Shown here piece after piece: positions 22,659 to 30,030 of a stretch of 64,000 bases of DNA; position 1 is the first letter of the stretch, and each line of letters starts with the position of its first letter. The notes under the pieces were generated by a model, which was given only the letters and a program-made list of their open reading frames with translations, was not told the DNA's origin and searched no databases. Source of the stretch: a virus; the IMG/VR virus record IMGVR_UViG_3300033146_001127, positions 1-64,000 of that record, one strand, 5' to 3'. The position numbers and the translations under genes are program-made.

Positions 22659-22687
22659 ATTATAAAGAAATGACAATATAAAGTCAA
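22659..22687 (-). promoter_or_regulatory. conserved early promoter, site 10
   Basis: TTGACT, 17 bases, TATAAT on the minus strand plus GTGAGTTGGTGATAACCC. Confidence 0.85.
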
Positions 22688-22701
22688 GTGGTATTTTTAT
22701 A

Positions 22702-22730
22702 TTGACACCATATAAAAATGAGAGTATATT
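22702..22730 (+). promoter_or_regulatory. sigma70-type promoter
   Basis: TTGACA, 17 bases, TATATT on the plus strand, 30 bases before the ATG at 22761. It is divergent from site 10 and lacks the shared leader. Confidence 0.75.
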
Positions 22731-22760
22731 GTTATTGAACTTAAATTAAGGAGATTTTTT

Positions 22761-23024
22761 ATGAAGAAATATGTTTATCATATCACAAATCCAGTAACAG
22801 GGAAAACAGTATGTGGTAGAAACATCACTCAAAGATATAACATCGTTGACCCTAGAGTGGTCTACAATCTACGAACTGAACATGGACAGACGGTATGTAA
22901 GGTTTGTATGAAAAAGGCGGTTAGATTGGGTATAGTGGAACATCAAGATGATACGATTCCTGATGGATTTGATGTATCTGATAATCAACATAATGAATGG
23001 CTTTCCAGAATTGGGATTAATTAA
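22761..23024 (+). CDS. hypothetical protein with zinc-knuckle-like cysteines
   Basis: Eighty-seven residues, starting MKKYVYHITNPVTGKTVCGR, with TVCKVCMKKAVRLG in the middle. C18 and the CKVC pair could bind metal. TTAAGGAG precedes the ATG. It is the first of three small genes after the promoter 22702-22730. Family not recognised. Confidence 0.75.
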   Translation: MKKYVYHITNPVTGKTVCGRNITQRYNIVDPRVVYNLRTEHGQTVCKVCMKKAVRLGIVEHQDDTIPDGFDVSDNQHNEWLSRIGIN

Positions 23025-23026
23025 TT

Positions 23027-23161
23027 ATGAAACTTATTGATTCAAATAAAGGTTTTGATGTATACTTTGATGCCAATAAACAGGAATATATTGTTTATAA
23101 AGATAATGTATTTTTGATTAAAGGGTTTAGATTTGGTGACGTTAAATGTTATCTTTCATAG
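23027..23161 (+). CDS. hypothetical protein, 44 aa
   Basis: Begins MKLIDSNKGFDVYFDANKQE and looks like a small beta-sheet. It starts two bases after the preceding stop and is followed at once by the next gene, so it is in the same operon. No ribosome site is obvious; coupling is likely. Confidence 0.6.
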   Translation: MKLIDSNKGFDVYFDANKQEYIVYKDNVFLIKGFRFGDVKCYLS

Positions 23162-23170
23162 GAGAATTAT

Positions 23171-23296
23171 ATGTTTGAATTACTTTTGTTATTTTCAATT
23201 ATTTTAATTATTGGTTCATCTTTCATCCCTGATGAGGGTATCCATGTCCGTATTCCTGTACGTCAACCAGTTAATCGTTACATTAAGAAAAAATAA
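23171..23296 (+). CDS. small membrane-anchored protein, 41 aa
   Basis: One hydrophobic N-terminal helix (MFELLLLFSIILIIG) and a short basic tail (VNRYIKKK). AGGAGAATT precedes the ATG. Likely an inner-membrane peptide; function unknown. Confidence 0.6.
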   Translation: MFELLLLFSIILIIGSSFIPDEGIHVRIPVRQPVNRYIKKK

Positions 23297-23309
23297 TATA
23301 ATAACATAG

Positions 23310-23338
23310 TTGACATAATTTATCATCCATGTTAGACT
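23310..23338 (+). promoter_or_regulatory. sigma70-type promoter of RNA element copy A
   Basis: TTGACA, 17 bases, TAGACT on the plus strand. The -10 box and the end of the spacer are identical in copy B (46186-46214). Confidence 0.7.
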
Positions 23339-23466
23339 AAGGTTATCTTTCCGAGCGGGGAAAAATATATTATTATATTAATACTGTTAAAGAAGGAAAA
23401 AAGTAAAAGGAAGGAATGAGAAATAAGTTATGAGTTTACGAATAACTTATTGAACATCCGAAGGAT
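23333..23466 (+). ncRNA. duplicated structured RNA element, copy A
   Basis: Two conserved blocks flank a variable middle. Block 1 is part of 45 bases (23319-23363) identical to copy B. Block 2 (23417-23466) forms AATAAGTTAT/ATAACTTATT around loop GAGTTTACGA, followed by the hairpin ATCC-GAA-GGAT. Copy B at 46020-46191 (minus strand) differs in block 2 by two bases that convert one G-C pair to A-T, so the stem is kept. This supports a functional RNA, either a leader or an independent small RNA. Confidence 0.7.
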
Positions 23467-23476
23467 AGAAAGACAA

Positions 23477-23533
23477 AGACACCTTTGATAAATAGAGATG
23501 TAATTTTATTTAATTGAAAAGTTGGAGGTGTCT
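23477..23533 (+). promoter_or_regulatory. RBS-sequestering inverted repeat
   Basis: AGACACCT (23477-23484) pairs perfectly with AGGTGTCT (23526-23533), which contains most of the GGAGGTG ribosome site for the ATG at 23535. It may throttle translation until opened. Confidence 0.5.
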
Positions 23534-23534
23534 A

Positions 23535-24029
23535 ATGAAAGTTGCATTGTATATTGCTGATACAGGATCAATGATTGATAAGGTGATCAATTTATGGACA
23601 GGATTATATGGATACAGTCATAGTGAGATTGTATTTGATATGATTCCAAAAGAAAGAGGAAAATATTTATGTTGTAGTTCATCCCCTATAGATAGAAAGG
23701 TTAGATTTGAACGAATTGATATATATTCAAAACATTGGTATGTTGTAGATATCCCAATGGAATATGAAGAAGAAGTTAAAGCATATAAAGAAATGAAGAA
23801 ATTAGTAGGTGCAAAATATGATTGGAAAGGTATATTTTTAACTTTCATATTTAAGTGGATTAACAAACAAGATGATAAGAAGTGGTGGTGTTCTGAATTA
23901 TGTTGTTATATATTGAACAAATATTATACACCAATGCCAATAAGAATACATCCAAATAAATTAGCAAAAATATTAAAAGCACCAAATCAACCATTTACGT
24001 TTAGTATTGGGTTAAAGAAAAGGTTTTGA
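23535..24029 (+). CDS. permuted papain-fold (YiiX/NlpC-P60-like) protein
   Basis: Starts at MKVALYIADTGSMIDK, where GGAGGTG is placed correctly. The 164-residue product has YSHSEIVF near 35-42, CCSSS, GAKYDWKG near 93-100 and WWCSELCC near 115-122. This His-then-Cys order is that of circularly permuted NlpC/P60-like enzymes common in phages, possibly amidases or acyl hydrolases. It lies downstream of RNA element copy A. Substrate unknown. Confidence 0.78.
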   Translation: MKVALYIADTGSMIDKVINLWTGLYGYSHSEIVFDMIPKERGKYLCCSSSPIDRKVRFERIDIYSKHWYVVDIPMEYEEEVKAYKEMKKLVGAKYDWKGIFLTFIFKWINKQDDKKWWCSELCCYILNKYYTPMPIRIHPNKLAKILKAPNQPFTFSIGLKKRF

Positions 24030-24031
24030 AA

Positions 24032-24256
24032 ATGAAATATCCAACAATAGAAGAAATTGAAAAAGCTGATAGAGTTACTATTGCCAGATGGTATAGGAGT
24101 CTACCTTTTCCTGGTGCAAACCATTTAGGTGAATATAACTTTGATAAGATTTGTTTACATGAAGCAAAGTTAATGGAAAGAATCAACGAACGATTTGAAT
24201 CTATGGGTGGTATGACACCTGAGATTTCAAAAATTATAGGTCCTTTATATAGATAG
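24032..24256 (+). CDS. hypothetical protein, 74 aa
   Basis: Starts at MKYPTIEEIEKADRVTIARW; an upstream TTG start would overlap the previous stop. It contains ARWYRSLPFPGANHL, a signature I have seen in small phage proteins, and helices rich in Glu and Lys. Coupled to the preceding gene. Function unknown. Confidence 0.75.
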   Translation: MKYPTIEEIEKADRVTIARWYRSLPFPGANHLGEYNFDKICLHEAKLMERINERFESMGGMTPEISKIIGPLYR

Positions 24257-24269
24257 GAGGAGAACTAAG

Positions 24270-24380
24270 ATGGATGCATTTTATATGAGAACTAATGATA
24301 TGATAATCAGGCGGGGGGAGCCCGCAATAAGGAGATATTATCATGTCAAAGAGAGCAATAAGAAGGTCACATTACAATAG
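24270..24380 (+). CDS. possible 36-aa peptide
   Basis: An open frame MDAFYMRTNDMIIRRGEPA... with a strong GGAGGAGA site. It overlaps the start of the next gene by 38 bases in another frame and may serve as a coupling leader. No family. Confidence 0.4.
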   Translation: MDAFYMRTNDMIIRRGEPAIRRYYHVKESNKKVTLQ

Positions 24381-24627
24381 ATTGAAGATTAAAAGATATA
24401 AACAATTAAAAAATGATTGGTGGTATTATAATCACCAAACTGATGAAGAATTATTAAAAGATGCAGCATTTTTAGCTGTAACCCCACGAAGATGTTCATG
24501 TTCTTTATGTGGAAACCAGAGACATAATAAATGGTTAACAAAGTGGGAACAATTAACTCAACAAGAAAGAAGATCAAAGATTGATGAGATTGAACAAATA
24601 AATGAATGGGGGGATAATTATGTTTGA
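24343..24627 (+). CDS. conserved small basic zinc-binding protein
   Basis: Ninety-four residues. PRRCSCSLCGNQRH in the middle is the hallmark of a small protein family seen in bacteria and phages (CSCxxCGNxR). The N-terminus is strongly basic (MSKRAIRRSHYNRLKIKRYK), the C-terminus helical. AAGGAGAT precedes the ATG. Probably binds nucleic acid; role unknown. Confidence 0.75.
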   Translation: MSKRAIRRSHYNRLKIKRYKQLKNDWWYYNHQTDEELLKDAAFLAVTPRRCSCSLCGNQRHNKWLTKWEQLTQQERRSKIDEIEQINEWGDNYV

Positions 24628-24757
24628 AAAGTTTTTAGTGTATAAACAAAAGTTTTCTAATTTACTTGACGTTCTTGATGAGAAATATCTAGTGAAAATT
24701 AGAAAATCATATTTATTTGTATTATGTTGTATATTGATATTGAAACTTATATTTTAA
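24620..24757 (+). CDS. small membrane-anchored protein, 45 aa
   Basis: Begins MFEKFLVYKQKFSNLLDVL and ends with a hydrophobic helix (SYLFVLCCILILKLIF). It overlaps the previous gene by eight bases and the converging gene 24747-25301 by 11. Probably a tail-anchored membrane peptide. Confidence 0.55.
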   Translation: MFEKFLVYKQKFSNLLDVLDEKYLVKIRKSYLFVLCCILILKLIF

Positions 24758-25301
24758 TTTCTTTACCAGTAACATTAGTATAGATACGTTTAGCCAACCC
24801 TTCCGATTCGGTATCGCCCATGTCGTGAAGGGTTGAAATTATTTTACCCATATTTTTTTCAATATAATCAACTCCATCAACGTAATTATCAAATGCTGTT
24901 ATGGTTATACCTAATACATTTTGTAATACATGTCTTGGAATTGCCGTAATACCTAAGAAAGTTTTATCAATATTAACAAAGAATGAAACAACATCCTCTT
25001 TTTTTACTTTAGAAAAGGCATCTTTAATATCTTTTTCTAATTGTTGTCTTGGTTGAGGATCTAATAAATCAGCATGAATAGAATAATCAATTAAGAGTTT
25101 AGTTAAATGTAAAACACCTTTACCTGCTCTTGATAATTGATATTGAAATGTTTTTGATTTTCTAACTTTGATGCCAACTTTTTTACCTAATGTTTGTAAT
25201 TTTAGTAATAATTCATCAGATATTTCATTTAATTCATCAGTTATATATATGTACGATAAGATGTTATAATCCACTTCGTTGATATAATTTTTAAATTTCA
25301 T
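24747..25301 (-). CDS. capsid-targeted internal protein, 184 aa
   Basis: Starts at MKFKNYINE, with GGAG six bases before the ATG. That N-terminus matches the T4 capsid-targeting sequence (MKTYQEFIAE) and offers an I-x-E cleavage site for the gp21 protease. The remainder is helical with no recognised domain. It would be packed in the prohead and injected with DNA. A late promoter lies 34 bases upstream. Confidence 0.68.
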   Translation of the reverse strand: MKFKNYINEVDYNILSYIYITDELNEISDELLLKLQTLGKKVGIKVRKSKTFQYQLSRAGKGVLHLTKLLIDYSIHADLLDPQPRQQLEKDIKDAFSKVKKEDVVSFFVNIDKTFLGITAIPRHVLQNVLGITITAFDNYVDGVDYIEKNMGKIISTLHDMGDTESEGLAKRIYTNVTGKEIKI

Positions 25302-25319
25302 AATCACTCCATAAAAGAA

Positions 25320-25354
25320 TAGCCCATTCTCTATTATTTATAAAGAATGGGCTA
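25320..25354 (-). promoter_or_regulatory. T4-type late promoter inside an 11-bp inverted repeat
   Basis: TATAAATA on the minus strand (25335-25342) lies in the loop between TAGCCCATTCT and AGAATGGGCTA. The repeat could also terminate the upstream transcript. Confidence 0.65.
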
Positions 25355-25379
25355 TTTGTATGATATAAAACGGATTTAT

Positions 25380-25601
25380 TTATTTGTATTTTTCACAGAT
25401 GACTTCAAATTCTTCTTTTGCGTCTTCATATTCCAAGAGGATACCGCCATCATAATGGATATAATGTTCTTTATCTACAACACGAACATAATAACCCCAA
25501 TCCTCATTCATTAATTTAACTGTCAATCCATTTTTCAATAATTTTTTTTCTTTAACTCCTAAGTTGTCGCCAATGGCTTTGAACACAGTTTCTTTTTTCA
25601 T
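25380..25601 (-). CDS. hypothetical protein, 73 aa
   Basis: Starts at MKKETVFKAIGDNLG behind GAAAGGAAA; longer frames run into the promoter. It is a compact alpha/beta protein (TVKLMNEDWGYYVRVVDKEH). It has its own sigma70-type promoter. Family unknown. Confidence 0.7.
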   Translation of the reverse strand: MKKETVFKAIGDNLGVKEKKLLKNGLTVKLMNEDWGYYVRVVDKEHYIHYDGGILLEYEDAKEEFEVICEKYK

Positions 25602-25637
25602 AACATTTCCTTTCGGTGGAGTTCCCAACACATTAAG

Positions 25638-25667
25638 AGTATACCACATTAATAATTTCTTTGTCAA
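25638..25667 (-). promoter_or_regulatory. sigma70-type promoter
   Basis: TTGACA, 18 bases, TATACT on the minus strand upstream of the gene 25380-25601; it lies just past the end of the kinase-like gene. Confidence 0.7.
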
Positions 25668-25668
25668 C

Positions 25669-26574
25669 CTATATTCTCTTTCTTCTTCTGATATTTCTTG
25701 TTTGTTTTGTTTTTGGTATATTATCTTTTACCCATTGTCTAAGGTCATCCCAATTAAACATTTCTTTTTTGAAATCATCACTGGACTTCATTGGTTTACC
25801 CTCTTCTTTTATGTTGATATATTTGAAACTCTTAATTACCATTTGTCCTTGACGTTCAATATGTTCACCTGGTAATTGAACAAATTTATTTTTTCCTTTA
25901 ATGGTTTCTTTTGTATCATTTGTGGTCATATAAATGGTGTGTTTCTTCCCACCTAAGATGATATTAATAGAACCATCAATTAAAGTACCAATTCCACTAA
26001 TTTTACCTCTTAACATGTCAGTCATTGTTAATGCTGCACCTGTATGAGTTTTTAACATAATATCATCAGGAACTTTTCTTTCACGTTCTGCATTTTGTTC
26101 AATGGCAATTTTATAATCAGTTAATATCCAAACAAGGTGGACGTTTACTGGTTTATAACCAACCTCAAATAAAATTGGAAGAACTTCATATATATCACCT
26201 TCATCTTTCAATGTGACATCAAATAAAATATTAGGAAGTGTGGAAGGATTTTCAGCACCCTTTAATAATAAATTAAGAGTTTCGTTTTTCCAACCTTTAT
26301 CTTTAACATATTGATGTAATTTGAATACTTCTTCTGGATTACCTAGATTGATATTAGCAATTTCAGGATTATCACCTTTTAATTGTGCTAATTTTATTGC
26401 TGCTTTTTTTAGTTCATCAACGTCTCTAACTTTGAACTTATTTATTTCCATAAAGTTGGTTGATGAAAAACCTTTACCTGAACCAGCACCCCCAGCAAGG
26501 AATACAATTTGTCCATATTTTTGACCATTGCCAATTATAATTTGTTTCTCAGTTAAATATTGTTTATATTTCAT
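25669..26574 (-). CDS. capsid-targeted P-loop kinase-like protein (zeta-toxin-like)
   Basis: A 301-residue protein beginning MKYKQYLTE, a capsid-targeting-type N-terminus with an L-x-E cleavage site. Walker A GGAGSGKG is at 28-35, followed by DVDELKK, NILFDVTLK and ERERKVPDDI, the layout of zeta-toxin/nucleotide-kinase-like P-loop proteins of T4-type phages. The C-terminus is very basic (RNIRRRKRI). It is presumably injected with the DNA. Substrate unknown. Confidence 0.75.
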   Translation of the reverse strand: MKYKQYLTEKQIIIGNGQKYGQIVFLAGGAGSGKGFSSTNFMEINKFKVRDVDELKKAAIKLAQLKGDNPEIANINLGNPEEVFKLHQYVKDKGWKNETLNLLLKGAENPSTLPNILFDVTLKDEGDIYEVLPILFEVGYKPVNVHLVWILTDYKIAIEQNAERERKVPDDIMLKTHTGAALTMTDMLRGKISGIGTLIDGSINIILGGKKHTIYMTTNDTKETIKGKNKFVQLPGEHIERQGQMVIKSFKYINIKEEGKPMKSSDDFKKEMFNWDDLRQWVKDNIPKTKQTRNIRRRKRI

Positions 26575-26577
26575 GTG

Positions 26578-26626
26578 AATCTCCTATTTTTATATAACAG
26601 TTGTATTTATAAAAAAATAGGAGATT
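26578..26626 (-). promoter_or_regulatory. 14-bp inverted repeat enclosing a late promoter and the RBS
   Basis: AATCTCCTATTTTT (26578-26591) pairs with 26613-26626. TATAAATA (minus strand, 26604-26611) is in the loop. In a read-through mRNA the stem would bury the AGGAG site of the gene at 26574; an mRNA started at the late promoter would lack the 5' arm and be free to translate. Confidence 0.65.
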
Positions 26627-28028
26627 ATTTCAGTTCATTTGTCACATCTTTTATTAGTTTTGATATACAAACAAAATCTTTAGAGTTTATGAATCTTTCA
26701 GTGACAACTTTTATTACATCACCAACCATTTTACCTTGTTTCAAACCTGTCAATTCCATTACTACTTTGCCACTAACAAGTTTCACACTGTTTTCTTTTT
26801 TGAATGTTTTAAATTCTTTGAGAAGATTGTCAACCATTTCCATTTTTTCGTTCCAATCATTCTCATCAAACATTCCAACACGACAACTATCATCACAGAA
26901 CATAACCTCTTTAAGTATTGGAAAAAATTCATGTGATGCGTGTTTAACTATTGTTGATTTTTTCATTTCTCTTGTATGGAACATGTTCATATGGTTTTTT
27001 GAAACAAAAGTAAATACATCTTTTTCATGGTTAGTAAACTTTAATCTTTTACATACATTTTCTATTATTGGAACACCTTCAACACCATGACCAGAAAACC
27101 GATGACAAACTTTACCTCTTTTTGGCATAAACTCTAATTTATGACAAACAGCTTTACCAAGGTCATGAAACAAAACAGCAAAGTTTATTAATGAATCCTT
27201 TTTTGTGTTTTGTTTAAGAGCTTCCATAGTATGAACAAATGGAGTTCCATCACCAAATTTGTATGCTTCAGGGTGGAACATAACATCTTCTTGTACATTT
27301 TGAAGAGCTTTAACTTCTGGTAATATAACTTCAAGGAGTTTTGTTTCATCAAGTAATCTTATACCTTTTTCAAAAAGAACCCCATCACCAGATGCCATTT
27401 TTGTAAGTTCATCTTTGACACGTTCTTTTGATACAAGGTCAACTTTTTCTTTCAACATTCTTATGGCAGCAAAAGTATTATCATCTATTTTGAAATTAAA
27501 CCGAGAGGCAAATCTTACAGCCCTTAACATTCTAAGATGGTCTTCATTGAAACGGTCTACTGGTTCACCAACAGTTTTTATCAAACCATTTTTAAGGTCA
27601 TTAAGACCACCAACAAAATCTATTACACGACCAAACTTATCCAATCCAAGAGCATTTATTGTGAAATCTCTACGTTTAACATCTTCTTGAAATGATTTTG
27701 TCATATGAACTTTGTCAGGGTGACGACCATTAGATTCTTCTGAATCAACCCTGAATTGTGCTACTTCAAAAGAAAATCCTTTATGGTTAACAACAACTAT
27801 ACCAAAGTCTTTTGATTTTCCTATATCATGAGTATCAAATAATTCTTCAACAACTTCCATAGGAGCATTTGTAGATATATCAACATCATGTGGTTCTATT
27901 CCTAAAACCAAATCACGGACACACCCACCAACAAAAAATGCCTTATGTCCTTTGTTTTCAAGAGTATTGAGTATTTCCACCCCCACCTCAAACTCTTTTA
28001 TATTTTTTAATTCATTTTGAAAAGTCAT
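26625..28028 (-). CDS. cca: tRNA nucleotidyltransferase (CCA-adding type) with HD domain
   Basis: A 467-residue class II enzyme. Motifs: FFVGGCVRDLVLG, then PHDVDIST with the metal-binding aspartates, RRDFTINALG, RMLRAVRFASRF, and a C-terminal HD domain (LFHDLGK). It adds or repairs the CCA ends of tRNAs, or acts as a poly(A) polymerase. The tRNA in this window already encodes CCA, so repair is the likelier role. The gene is followed by the capsid-targeted kinase. Confidence 0.92.
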   Translation of the reverse strand: MTFQNELKNIKEFEVGVEILNTLENKGHKAFFVGGCVRDLVLGIEPHDVDISTNAPMEVVEELFDTHDIGKSKDFGIVVVNHKGFSFEVAQFRVDSEESNGRHPDKVHMTKSFQEDVKRRDFTINALGLDKFGRVIDFVGGLNDLKNGLIKTVGEPVDRFNEDHLRMLRAVRFASRFNFKIDDNTFAAIRMLKEKVDLVSKERVKDELTKMASGDGVLFEKGIRLLDETKLLEVILPEVKALQNVQEDVMFHPEAYKFGDGTPFVHTMEALKQNTKKDSLINFAVLFHDLGKAVCHKLEFMPKRGKVCHRFSGHGVEGVPIIENVCKRLKFTNHEKDVFTFVSKNHMNMFHTREMKKSTIVKHASHEFFPILKEVMFCDDSCRVGMFDENDWNEKMEMVDNLLKEFKTFKKENSVKLVSGKVVMELTGLKQGKMVGDVIKVVTERFINSKDFVCISKLIKDVTNELK

Positions 28029-28084
28029 ATTCCCTCACTCTCTGAAACCATTATAACATATTATTTTTAGAATATCAACAAAAA

Positions 28085-28112
28085 AAGGGGATACCAAAAA
28101 TGGCATCCCCTT
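28085..28112 (-). terminator. hairpin terminator
   Basis: On the minus strand AAGGGGATGCC pairs with GGTATCCCCTT around ATTTTT, followed by a T run. It ends the transcript of the gene 28143-29675. Confidence 0.85.
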
Positions 28113-28142
28113 ATAAAATAATATTAAATAAAAATTAAATTA

Positions 28143-29675
28143 TTATTTTGGTGCTACATTAGGATCTTGTTGTGCGGTTGCTGCTCTATTTTGACCATCA
28201 CCAAAATCATTTGGATTATAACAAGTTCCAGCAATCCAAGTATAACCAGCAGCAAGACAAGCTGATTGAGTTGTAATTGCATCTAATGTTGCCTGATCTG
28301 GAGCTACAACACATGTATTATCTTTGTAATTCCAGATGTAACCAAGATTACGACAAGCATTTGCCAAATAATCACGTTTTGAACCATTTGAACTACCAGT
28401 TTTACCTGGGGTAACACTACCAAATACAAAAGAAGCCATATCAAAATTACTTGGGGTATCACCAGCAATACAAGTTCCTGTTGAGATATCCCAAAAGTTT
28501 CCAGATACTTCACAATCTCTCATTGCCTTTTCTTCGTCAAGATCACCAGCGGTTACTGCTGCATTAATTAAATCAGCACCAGTTGCTGCGGTTGCATCAA
28601 GGGCAATACAAGAATCTGTTCCATCAAATATTGTTCCAGCAGGACAATCACTATATGATTTTGCATTTCCAGCCCAGAAAGCAACTGCTTCAACAACAGT
28701 CATTTCACGACAGAAACCATAACCACCTTGATCAGCATCACCTGTTGTACCAATTTCCCAAATAAAACCATTAGCTTCACAACGTGTTCTGTCAGTCATA
28801 TCTTCAGCACGAAGATTATTACCAACCAATTTACCATTTGCATCAACCAATGTAGGTTCAACAAATACAGTTGTTTTTCCACCATCAATATAAGTTTTTT
28901 GAATTGCTAATTGTGGTTTATCAGCAGGACGAACTACTTTAATTTTTGGGTCATTCGCTGTATTAGATAAAGAAGGAGCAGCTGCTGGATCATAGATACC
29001 AGTAAAAGTTCCTTGCCAATATACTTCTGGTGAATCAGTTTTAAGACTGATTTCAGAACAAACCAAATCATCTTCTAATGTATAACCTTTACCACCTGAT
29101 AAGATAGATAATGCTGTTACAGCACCAGTATTTGCATCAACTGCATCAATTAAAATTAAAGCTGAATCATTATCACCTTGAATTACTCTAGCTTGTGTAC
29201 CTTCAACAAAATATTTTGATTTATCATTTGAACCTAAAGCAATACCATCAACAGCACCATCACCATCAACAGATGTAACTTCAACTAAAAGACCAAAACC
29301 AGTGACATATTCTTCAACGTCACCACCTAATTCATATTCTGTATGGTCAACATAATCACTACCTAAAGTAAATGTTGCACCTGCCACAGTATATTCACCT
29401 GTATCAGCAGCAACCCAATCACCACCATCAGTAAAAGTAATTGCAGAAATAGCACCAACACCATTTGATGTAGGACTATAACCACCTTGTACACCAGTAA
29501 CAGTAATTACTAAATTAGTACCAGTTGTTCCATTAATTGCGGCTAATACATCACCAACCATGTAATTAGAGCCACCATCCACGATTTCAATAGATTGAAT
29601 AACATTTGAATCATCAGCAGTTACGAAAAACTTTGCATCAGTTGTCAATCTATCAGAAAATTTATTAAATCCCAT
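28143..29675 (-). CDS. late virion-like protein with Cys/Trp repeat motifs
   Basis: A 510-residue acidic, Gly/Ala/Thr/Ser-rich protein with the composition of a capsid or fibre protein. The N-terminal half has repeated strand-turn units with DGGSNY and GGKGYTLEDD; a similar GEGYTPND loop occurs in the gp14-like neck protein. The C-terminal half has four disulphide-like units of the form C-x3-GxxW-x(4-9)-C (for example CRNLGYIWNYKDNTC). It has a late promoter, a 5' hairpin, AGGAGGA before the ATG and a strong terminator. Likely an abundant surface or decoration protein. Confidence 0.65.
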   Translation of the reverse strand: MGFNKFSDRLTTDAKFFVTADDSNVIQSIEIVDGGSNYMVGDVLAAINGTTGTNLVITVTGVQGGYSPTSNGVGAISAITFTDGGDWVAADTGEYTVAGATFTLGSDYVDHTEYELGGDVEEYVTGFGLLVEVTSVDGDGAVDGIALGSNDKSKYFVEGTQARVIQGDNDSALILIDAVDANTGAVTALSILSGGKGYTLEDDLVCSEISLKTDSPEVYWQGTFTGIYDPAAAPSLSNTANDPKIKVVRPADKPQLAIQKTYIDGGKTTVFVEPTLVDANGKLVGNNLRAEDMTDRTRCEANGFIWEIGTTGDADQGGYGFCREMTVVEAVAFWAGNAKSYSDCPAGTIFDGTDSCIALDATAATGADLINAAVTAGDLDEEKAMRDCEVSGNFWDISTGTCIAGDTPSNFDMASFVFGSVTPGKTGSSNGSKRDYLANACRNLGYIWNYKDNTCVVAPDQATLDAITTQSACLAAGYTWIAGTCYNPNDFGDGQNRAATAQQDPNVAPK

Positions 29676-29707
29676 TATTATTTCCTCCTATTATTTTTGG
29701 AATATTG

Positions 29708-29739
29708 TAACCCATAAGGGTTATTCAGTTTTATTTATA
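29708..29739 (-). promoter_or_regulatory. T4-type late promoter with 5' hairpin
   Basis: TATAAATA on the minus strand (29732-29739), then the hairpin TAACCC/GGGTTA (29708-29723) near the predicted mRNA start. Confidence 0.72.
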
Positions 29740-29757
29740 TAGAAGAAAATATTTTTT

Positions 29758-30030
29758 TTATTTTGGTTGGGAAAAAATGTCAGAAATTCTCATATAGGCA
29801 TTGACTTTTTTTACATCATATCCTAATTCATCAATAATGTAAAATGCTATTAAACCAGGTAAATGTAGGGTAGGATTATCAATGTAAAAGTTGTATGCTT
29901 CTTCAACAGTACAGTTTTCAGATTTACATGCAATTTCTTCTGATAATCTAATAAGAGGAAGGGATTGGTCTATGTCACCATAAACCAACCCCCAATTTTC
30001 TTTGATAATATTTTTTAGTTCATCTATCAT
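29758..30030 (-). CDS. hypothetical protein, 90 aa
   Basis: Begins MIDELKNIIKENWGLVYGDI; helical, soluble. It overlaps the stop of the Ro60-like gene by four bases (ATGA), so it is translationally coupled and may be a partner of that protein. No family recognised. Confidence 0.7.
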   Translation of the reverse strand: MIDELKNIIKENWGLVYGDIDQSLPLIRLSEEIACKSENCTVEEAYNFYIDNPTLHLPGLIAFYIIDELGYDVKKVNAYMRISDIFSQPK

